Shown: positions 57,595 to 64,000 of the stretch, one piece after another
Position numbering within the stretch: the first letter of the stretch is position 1
Layout: every line of letters begins with the position of its first letter
NCBI GenBank assembly: GCA_900074725.1
Contig: LT598456.1
Coordinates: 317,488-381,487, forward strand
DNA from: Lachancea dasiensis
Taxonomy: Eukaryota > Ascomycota > Saccharomycetes > Saccharomycetales > Saccharomycetaceae
Reading direction: 5' to 3'
Length of the DNA: 64,000 nt
Notes under the pieces: model-generated
What the model saw: the letters and a program-made list of their open reading frames with translations, nothing else
The model's database searches: none
What the model was told of the DNA's origin: nothing
Made by a program: the position numbers and the translations under genes

Positions 57595-59199
57595 TCAATG
57601 ATACTTCCTATATACATAATGAACATCTACGCCATCCTCAAAAACCTGGCCAATTTCTTCCAGCGATAGACCTTTCACCTCCGGGTACCAGAAGTAAACA
57701 AAGAACCAGTTGATGACTGTCGAGACGACGAAAACGACAATAACTTGCTGCCCACTGAAGGCATTGACCAATGGAAGAAAAGACGCTGATATCGCGGAGT
57801 TCGTCAACCAATTTGTACATGTGATACAGGAAGCGCCAAAAGAGCGTTGATTCAATGGCAAAAACTCCACACTCATCCAAGGTACTGATCCCATGCCGAT
57901 GGCATAGGCAGCAACGTATATCAAAAGTGCGATGATGAAAAGGGAAGAATTTCCATTTTCAAGCCCTGTGCTGCTTAGCACCAACCCGAGTGACATGATC
58001 CATATACTGTTGAGTAGAATACTGCGCCTACCTACGCGGTCGACAACGCGCATGGCAAAAATTGTAAAGCTGAAGTTGATGAGGGCAACAGCAACGACTG
58101 GTAGTAGCGGATCGTCCATACCAATGCTGGAGAACATGAACGGGCAGAAATACACGAAGGCATTGAAACCAGTTGCTTGTTGGAAGAACATAAGAATACA
58201 TCCAACAGCAAGAGCTCTGCGTGTTCGTGGATCCATTTTATATCTTTTTTGAGGGTAGGACCATTCGGAATTTCTTCTGTTTGCGAATTCCCTCAGGTAA
58301 CTTTCGTATTCTGTGGATGTGCTTAACCTTTTGTGGGAAACTCGCCCTCTGGCTACTAGAGGCTGTGTTTCTCCGCCGGCACCTTGAATCTTGGATATAT
58401 TTTGTATCATTTTAGCCAGCTTGCTCAATATTTGTAGATCAGTAGCTTGTGGATAGATCGCGGAGAGCGAGTTACGCGCTTCCTGGGGATCTCCGACAAG
58501 TATCAGCCATCTGGGTGACTCTGGTATAAACTTTAGTAGAAGAGGTAGAGTAACAGCAGGAATAGCACTTGTCGCAAACAGTATCCTCCATGCATATGGC
58601 CTCTCCAAAATCACCCAGGAAAGTATGCTGGCAAGCAACTGCCCGCCAGTGATAGCCAACGTATTCAGGGTCAAAATAGTTCCTCTTGCTGAGCTTGGAG
58701 ATACCTCACTAAGATACACCGGTACACACTGTGCCGCTATGCCTACAGCGATGCCCAAAACTATGCGGCCTGCGATGAGTGTGTATAGGCGCACAGCCGT
58801 AGCCATCACCAGGGCAGCAATTATGAACAACAGGGAACATAAGCCCAGTGTTCGTCTCCGCCCCAGCATGTCTGCCATCGGAAATGCACAGATCGAGCCA
58901 GAAAACGATCCCAACGCTGCGCTGGCTGTGATGAGTCCTCTTTGGTAGTCCAACAGTACATCCATACCCAAATCCTGCGGTCTGATTGCCAAAAGAACAC
59001 CAGCAATTGCACCCCCATCATAGCCAAAAAGTAGCCCCCCCATCGAAGCTCCCAAGTATATCCTAATAGATTTCCAGCTCAATGGGTATTTTTGCATGTC
59101 GATGTCGTTGGCTGTGGTCTGTGTTATCTGTGAATGCGTGGTGTACATATCTGTGAAGGTCTCCTCCTGGCGAGATTGTTCGAGAAGCTCTGCAGACAT
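57595..59199 (-). CDS. Major-facilitator sugar-transporter family protein (YDR387C-like)
   Basis: A 534-residue MFS protein of the sugar-porter family with 12 predicted membrane spans. Signature blocks are GGLLFGYDGGAIAGVL in span 1, LGRRRT in the loop after span 2, AGRIVLGIAVGIAAQCVPVYLSE, PESPRWL, GRRS in the second half and VPWMSVEFLPL in the tenth. It equals YDR387C, whose substrate is not firmly known; the inositol-transporter branch is the closest guess. The start is the ATG at 59199. Convergent with MUS81 at 10 bp, so 3' untranslated regions must overlap. Confidence 0.9.
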   Translation of the reverse strand: MSAELLEQSRQEETFTDMYTTHSQITQTTANDIDMQKYPLSWKSIRIYLGASMGGLLFGYDGGAIAGVLLAIRPQDLGMDVLLDYQRGLITASAALGSFSGSICAFPMADMLGRRRTLGLCSLLFIIAALVMATAVRLYTLIAGRIVLGIAVGIAAQCVPVYLSEVSPSSARGTILTLNTLAITGGQLLASILSWVILERPYAWRILFATSAIPAVTLPLLLKFIPESPRWLILVGDPQEARNSLSAIYPQATDLQILSKLAKMIQNISKIQGAGGETQPLVARGRVSHKRLSTSTEYESYLREFANRRNSEWSYPQKRYKMDPRTRRALAVGCILMFFQQATGFNAFVYFCPFMFSSIGMDDPLLPVVAVALINFSFTIFAMRVVDRVGRRSILLNSIWIMSLGLVLSSTGLENGNSSLFIIALLIYVAAYAIGMGSVPWMSVEFLPLNQRSFGASCITCTNWLTNSAISASFLPLVNAFSGQQVIVVFVVSTVINWFFVYFWYPEVKGLSLEEIGQVFEDGVDVHYVYRKYH

Positions 59200-59890
59200 C
59201 GCTATCTGGCCTGGTCTGGTACCCTTGGCTTAGAGTGGTCGTACCTTTCACGTTTGCAACTTACTATAAGCTTAGTGGACAAGATATAAGATATATGATG
59301 AGGCTGGCAATTACAAAATCGACTAAAAAGCCAAAGGCTAAGACACGATACAAACTAATGTTACTAACAGCATTCGAACAAATATCACGAAAGCTTTTTA
59401 TTTTTATGCTCATACACTTATTCAAGCGAATTTATGATACCGGCCCAGATATCAACCCTTAGAAGATATCACAAGAAAGTTCAAATATAGTTGAAAACCC
59501 GGAAGCACTCTGAGCAAGGAAAATACACAAAGGCTCTCTTATAATGACTTTCGTGCATCTTATCCATGTTTTGTTGAGGAACCCACATCGTCGGAGAGTG
59601 ATCAAAAAACCTTCAGACATGATCTAACTCTGTTTAAAATTCCTATATAGAAAGAAGATATTTCATAAGCTTGGATAGATTACTGAAGGCGCAAAGAACA
59701 GCCTGTCCGCCGCCTCACCATTGGTTATGGATCATTTCGTAATCTGTAATTATATATATATCTCATAAATTTATATGTAATATATATATATTGAAAAATA
59801 GAGGAAATGCAAAGGGGCTTTAGCTGTTCACTGAACTCATTGACATAAGAGCTAGTACAGACGGCCAAAGGCTGCAAAAATCATCAAATC
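59200..59890. other. Divergent region YDR387C-like / RVS167
   Basis: About 690 bp, AT-rich, with an alternating TA tract listed separately. No gene. Confidence 0.45.
59749..59794. repeat. AT-rich low-complexity tract
   Basis: Two runs of alternating TA are separated by an AT-rich spacer, about 100-140 bp upstream of RVS167. It probably acts as TATA or nucleosome-disfavouring sequence; length is likely to vary between strains. Confidence 0.8.
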
Positions 59891-61213
59891 ATGAGTTTTA
59901 AAGGGTTTACCAAGGCCATTACAAGGACGCCGCAAAATTTCCGGCAAAAGTTCAACATGGGCCAACAAACTTCGGACCCGGTGTACGAAGACGCGGAAAG
60001 ACGGTTCAAAGAATTGGAAGTGGAGACCAAGAAACTAAGTGACGAGTCGAAAAGGTATTTCTCTGCGGTCAATGGAATGCTGAACCACCAAATTGGGTTC
60101 GCCAAGGCGATGGAAGAAATTTTCAAGCCTATTAGCGGGAAAGTGAGTGATCCTAATGCCACCATTCCAGAGGACAATCCCGAGGGTATTGAGGCTAGCG
60201 AACAGTACCGGGCGCTGGTGGCAGAACTGCAGGTCACGCTGAAGCCAGACTTGGAATTGATCGAGGAGAAGATCGTGAATCCTTCGCAAGAGCTGTTGAA
60301 AGTCATCGACTATATTCGGAAGATGGCGACTAAACGGAACCACAAGAAGCTTGACCTGGACCGCCACTTGAATACCTACACGAAGTATGAAACTAAAAAG
60401 GAACCTACGCCCAAGGACGAGGAAAGATTGTACAAGTCGCAGGCTCAGATGGAAGTTGCCCAACAGGAATACGATTACTACAACGACATGTTGAAAAACG
60501 AGCTTCCTTTACTTTTCCAGCTGGAGGCGGAGTTCGTCAAACCATTGTTTGTCTCCTTTTACTACATGCAGCTCAACATTTTCTACAGTCTGTACAACCG
60601 CATGCAAGACATGAAAATCCCATACTTCGACCTCGACACCGACATTTTGGAGGCCTTCACACTGAAGCGTGGCAATATTGAAGAGCAAACCGACTCGCTA
60701 ACCATCACAAGATTTAAGGTTGGATATGGTAAAGCGAAATTGGAGATGACAAGAAGACGGTACGGCGCTCAATCGCCCACTAGCCCGGCATCCCCCATCA
60801 CTCCCCAGAGTACACAGTTTGGTACTGCGAGCACCACGGGATCCGCCCCTCCACCATACGGTCAAGGTGCTGTGGGGTACGGGCAGCAGCAGCAGACACC
60901 ACAACAATACCCAGCCGAAAAGGCCCAATATATGGGGTCTCCTGTCGAGCAACAGCAGTATTCTAATGCAGCACCTGCAGCAGCTCCCGTGTCTCCATAT
61001 CCCGCATACACTCCGCCAACAAGTGCCCCAACTGCTGAAACGGTGACTGCATTGTACGATTACCAAGCGCAAGCCGAGGGCGACTTAACCTTTCCAGCGG
61101 GTGCAGTTATCGAGGTTGTAGAGCGCACCAATGACACAAACGGCTGGTGGACAGGTTTGTACAATGGCTACCAAGGTGTATTCCCTGCCAACTACGTTCA
61201 ATTGAATAAATGA
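59891..61213 (+). CDS. RVS167: Rvs167, amphiphysin-like BAR-SH3 endocytic protein
   Basis: A 440-residue protein that dimerises with Rvs161 to tubulate the neck of endocytic pits before scission. Residues about 1-250 form the N-BAR domain ([17 protein letters not shown] amphipathic start). A Q/P/A-rich linker follows, about 290-375. The C-terminal SH3 domain (about 380-440) shows [25 protein letters not shown]. The start is the ATG at 59891. It equals YDR388W. Confidence 0.96.
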   Translation: MSFKGFTKAITRTPQNFRQKFNMGQQTSDPVYEDAERRFKELEVETKKLSDESKRYFSAVNGMLNHQIGFAKAMEEIFKPISGKVSDPNATIPEDNPEGIEASEQYRALVAELQVTLKPDLELIEEKIVNPSQELLKVIDYIRKMATKRNHKKLDLDRHLNTYTKYETKKEPTPKDEERLYKSQAQMEVAQQEYDYYNDMLKNELPLLFQLEAEFVKPLFVSFYYMQLNIFYSLYNRMQDMKIPYFDLDTDILEAFTLKRGNIEEQTDSLTITRFKVGYGKAKLEMTRRRYGAQSPTSPASPITPQSTQFGTASTTGSAPPPYGQGAVGYGQQQQTPQQYPAEKAQYMGSPVEQQQYSNAAPAAAPVSPYPAYTPPTSAPTAETVTALYDYQAQAEGDLTFPAGAVIEVVERTNDTNGWWTGLYNGYQGVFPANYVQLNK

Positions 61214-61704
61214 TTATTGCTGTCCCATTGGTTTTCTTCAAAGTATTGCAAGAAATTTTGAAGATCTCCTGCACAAATTATAGGACTGTACTCAAGCAAA
61301 TTTTACTGTTGCAATCTGCTCACAATGAATGCTCTTAACAGCCCTAAGTAATTTTCTCCTCTGTTCTTCAGGCGATATCGGCGTATCCGCAAGCCTTTGC
61401 AGTATGATTTCTGAATGAAAATAAAAAGTGGAGCCCGTCTTCTTCCATCACATTCTCCATCGGATTCTACAGACACACAAAGTATGTACTTGGTAGGCTC
61501 TGTCTACACTGTCGTTGTGGTTAGTCAATAAATATGGTATATGTCATTTGAAACGTAATGCTCTTGATTTAATTTGGCATTGTCATGTTTCGCATCTAAA
61601 TATACCCTACAAAGGCATCACATCCTGACAGGCTTCCAGACCGGTTTACCACGACAAACTTGGCTGCTAAAAGTGGGAACTTCCAAGTAATAGCTGTCAC
61701 GGTT
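61214..61704. other. Region between RVS167 and SAC7
   Basis: About 490 bp of RVS167 3' flank and SAC7 promoter. A TTG codon at 61660 is open in frame with SAC7 but is not taken as start. No gene is seen. Confidence 0.45.
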
Positions 61705-63453
61705 ATGGATCCGCAAGTTTCAGGGTTTTCACCCACTAAAAACCACTTAAGTCACTGGTGGAAGCAGATTCGCAACAATCCCAAAAGCATGTCTTCCGAT
61801 TCTCTGTCAGTGAGCGGTGATTCGGGAAAATTGAGACCCGTGTTGATGCCACATTCACGGTCGTACAACAATGGAAGAAACCAGTCATCACCCCCGCCGA
61901 GTGACCCGAGCTCCAGCGAGTACCGATCCTTTCGAGATTCCTTTCTTTCTAGTAGAAATCAGTTTATGGGGCAGGTATTTGGTGTACCACTCTCTCAGTC
62001 ACTCAGCGTGGCCAGTGCCGAGGTTATTGTACAAAGTGAACTGGTCAGTTTTGGCCGAATTCCGATCCTGGTCGCAAAGTGCGGAGCATATCTTAAAGCT
62101 AACGCGTTGCAAACATCAGGCATATTTCGCATTGCGGGCAACAATAAGCGTGTGAAGGAACTACAATATATTTTCTCGACACCGCCTAATTACGGTACAA
62201 AACTTAGCGACTGGGATGGGTTTACGGTTCATGACGCAGCCTCTGTTCTGCGAAGATATCTTAATAATCTCGAAGAGCCATTGGTGCCGCTTGGAATTTA
62301 CGAGAATTTTCGGAAACCACTTCAGAAAAGACCACGGATTTTGAAGCATTTATCCAAGGGATTGGCGAAGGAAAGCGAAGACGACGAAACTGATCTTCAG
62401 GCTGATTCCGGAGAAAAGGAAAAGCGGAAGCTTAAGGCCGTACGACACAAGAAAAAGCTCACTCGAGATATAAAGGCCTCGCTCAAGGAATATGAAGCTC
62501 TTTTCTGGGAGTTATCTTTGGATTCCAGACAGCTTTTGATATATTTACTCGACTTATTGAGTCTTTTTGCTCAGCAATCGGATGTAAACTTAATGACCGC
62601 TCGCAATTTGGCTGCTGTGTTTCAACCATCCATTATGTCGCATCCACAACACGATATGGATCCTAAGGAGTACGAACTTTCCAGGTGTGTTGTGGAGTTT
62701 CTGATAGAGTATTCTTACAAGTTACTTCCACATCTGCTGACAGCCCCTCCAATAGTTTCTAAACCAGACGCCGAGCAAAGCCCCAAAGATGTAATACATC
62801 ATCCTTCGACAGGGCAAGCCATCACTATTCCTCAAACGATAGTTTCACCGGATCCAGCTAATGCCACCGAGAAACCCCCTCCTTTGCTGTCACCGACGAC
62901 ACCTACGGATCTGACCGCCAAAAATTGGGAAGGCGCGAATCTTTCACCACCCAGCCCGTCTTTCTTGGAAAATCCAAGAATATCGCAGAAAAGTAGACCA
63001 CATAGCAAGTCTTTGAGCCACACTCACAACCCTGCAGATACCATATCAGGAAGACGAAGTTCTCGACTATCTTGGTTGAATAGAGCTTTATCAAGCGATA
63101 CTGCTGATTACACAGCTACCGAAGATGAAGAAGATGAGGTTCAATCGCCGTTAAGTACAAACTCGGGTACAGGAGGTAAGCATAATTTATTGACCCTTCC
63201 AGGAACTAGACCCTCTAGAAGCGCGAGTGGAAATAGCAGTGTGTTAGGTGGAATGCGTCCCCTTTCCGAAGTTATGAACAGGTCTTTCGAGGAATTAGCT
63301 TCCTCATTGGGAATACGAAGAAACAGCGGCATGGACAACTCGCCGCTCAATACCGATGAAGAGAGTGACTCTCGAGCGCGTTCGAGGTCTACGAGAAGAA
63401 ACTCTTGGTTCCCAGGACTAAGGAGTCGATCTCGGTCAGCAAAAGGATCGTAA
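61705..63453 (+). CDS. SAC7: Sac7/Bag7-type Rho1 GTPase-activating protein
   Basis: RhoGAP of Rho1, linking cell-wall integrity signalling and actin. The RhoGAP domain starts near residue 115 (FGRIPILVAKCGAYLKANAL), with the arginine finger in SGIFRIAGN near residue 142 and ASVLRRYLNNLEEPLVP following. It carries an inserted K/E-rich segment around residues 225-255. The C-terminal 230 residues are serine/proline-rich. The ATG at 61705 gives 582 residues. It stands where S. cerevisiae has SAC7 (YDR389W) and BAG7 (YOR134W), so it represents their parent. Confidence 0.93.
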   Translation: MDPQVSGFSPTKNHLSHWWKQIRNNPKSMSSDSLSVSGDSGKLRPVLMPHSRSYNNGRNQSSPPPSDPSSSEYRSFRDSFLSSRNQFMGQVFGVPLSQSLSVASAEVIVQSELVSFGRIPILVAKCGAYLKANALQTSGIFRIAGNNKRVKELQYIFSTPPNYGTKLSDWDGFTVHDAASVLRRYLNNLEEPLVPLGIYENFRKPLQKRPRILKHLSKGLAKESEDDETDLQADSGEKEKRKLKAVRHKKKLTRDIKASLKEYEALFWELSLDSRQLLIYLLDLLSLFAQQSDVNLMTARNLAAVFQPSIMSHPQHDMDPKEYELSRCVVEFLIEYSYKLLPHLLTAPPIVSKPDAEQSPKDVIHHPSTGQAITIPQTIVSPDPANATEKPPPLLSPTTPTDLTAKNWEGANLSPPSPSFLENPRISQKSRPHSKSLSHTHNPADTISGRRSSRLSWLNRALSSDTADYTATEDEEDEVQSPLSTNSGTGGKHNLLTLPGTRPSRSASGNSSVLGGMRPLSEVMNRSFEELASSLGIRRNSGMDNSPLNTDEESDSRARSRSTRRNSWFPGLRSRSRSAKGS

Positions 63454-63557
63454 ACTAGGTATATGTATGGATAATAAACTTTGTAGCAGCCCGAAGATAG
63501 AATTGAAGTTTAAACAGATGCCAAAGAATGTTACGAAAATCCATCGAATGAAGATCA

Positions 63558-64000
63558 TTAATCTAGTAGTAGAACTTCACCTTCGTCAATTTTGGCAACT
63601 TTGGAAGTGGGCTCCGGTGCCTCATCCAACGGTCTCTTCCTTGGGTTTTCTTCCTCCTCATCCAAAATGATCGCACCTTCGGCAGTAACAGACTGCTGTA
63701 CCTCGTGGTCATCATCTGGAGTCTCACTGGGCGCTAAGACTTCAACAAGAGGAACCTCGATGTCAGGAAGTTCTAAACCGCCTTCTGTCCCGCAAGCAAT
63801 GTAGAACTCTGTAGGGCAACGAAGTTCAGTTTCGTCGCAACGCTCATCTGCAACTAACAATATTGTACCATTTTTGATATTTATTTCGAACAGTGTTTTT
63901 CCACACAGATCTTCAAAGTCAAAATCGGCAAGCAGACGTTGAGTTGATTTGTCAAGAACAGAAATTTCACCGGGATATGAATATTTTTCCCGCACGGCCT
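63558..64000 (-). CDS. UBA2: Uba2, SUMO E1 activating enzyme subunit (C-terminal part)
   Basis: The right edge cuts this gene; 147 codons of the C-terminal part are visible. It includes the ubiquitin-fold domain that recruits the E2 Ubc9 (DFDFEDLCGKTLFEINIKNG, ILLVADERCDETE), then an acidic tail and a basic cluster (PRKRPLDEAP) that probably helps nuclear import. The catalytic cysteine and adenylation domain would lie beyond the window. Convergent with SAC7, matching YDR389W-YDR390C. Confidence 0.9.
   Translation of the reverse strand, partial: AVREKYSYPGEISVLDKSTQRLLADFDFEDLCGKTLFEINIKNGTILLVADERCDETELRCPTEFYIACGTEGGLELPDIEVPLVEVLAPSETPDDDHEVQQSVTAEGAIILDEEEENPRKRPLDEAPEPTSKVAKIDEGEVLLLD

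Overview
The window is nuclear DNA of a budding yeast. Genes are short and dense, introns are few and carry GTATGT / TACTAAC-type signals, and nearly every protein has a recognisable Saccharomyces cerevisiae counterpart. The gene order is the strongest clue. Read left to right, the genes interleave two S. cerevisiae segments: chromosome IV (XRS2, DXO1, CTS2, VPS74, FRQ1, PHO92, BCS1, ARH1, ATP17, LSM6, RGA2, SDH6, YRA1, COI1, RPP2B, NKP1, ATO3, EFT2, MUS81, YDR387C, RVS167, SAC7, UBA2) and chromosome XV (PFY1, LEO1, UBP2, CAT5/COQ7, RGA1, ADE2, AFI1, ORT1, YOR131C, VPS17, EFT1, BAG7). Duplicated pairs (RGA1/RGA2, EFT1/EFT2, SAC7/BAG7) are single here. This is the pre-whole-genome-duplication arrangement, so the organism is a non-WGD Saccharomycetaceae species. 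A ceramide glucosyltransferase gene, absent from S. cerevisiae, fits Lachancea best; the genus call is inference.

Layout. 1-4.1 kb: three minus-strand genes (XRS2 cut by the window edge, SAM50, DXO1). 4.1-6.1 kb: almost empty. 6.1-23 kb: a YciI-like protein, spliced profilin, LEO1, chitinase, VPS74, UBP2, a small unassigned protein, FRQ1, COQ7, PHO92, BCS1 and ARH1. 23-31 kb: spliced ATP17, LSM6, the LIM-RhoGAP gene, SDH6 and ceramide glucosyltransferase. 31-40 kb: an uncharacterised Zn2Cys6 factor, ADE2 and AFI1. 40-48.6 kb: YRA1 with its long intron, spliced COI1, a PMP47-like carrier, ORT1, RPP2B, NKP1, a tRNA-Asp and ATO3. 49-64 kb: a spliced HAD phosphatase, VPS17, EF-2, MUS81, an MFS transporter, RVS167, SAC7 and the 3' part of UBA2.

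The genes are housekeeping and not one pathway. Themes are mitochondrial biogenesis (SAM50, BCS1, ARH1, ATP17, SDH6, COQ7, COI1, ORT1), Rho/actin control (PFY1, RGA, RVS167, SAC7, AFI1), DNA repair (XRS2, MUS81), RNA handling (DXO1, PHO92, LSM6, YRA1) and translation (RPP2B, EF-2, tRNA-Asp). Five spliced genes are supported (PFY1, ATP17, YRA1, COI1, YOR131C-like). Several genes need a start downstream of their longest open frame because that frame opens with a non-AUG codon.

I found no transposon, LTR, virus-like element, CRISPR array or toxin gene, and no convincing undescribed multi-gene system. The points most worth a second look are the YRA1 intron with an off-consensus branch point, a small possibly histone-fold protein beside UBP2, an isolated coding-like exon at 43.3 kb, and an 18-bp repeat linking the end of the ceramide glucosyltransferase gene to the promoter of the neighbouring zinc-cluster gene.
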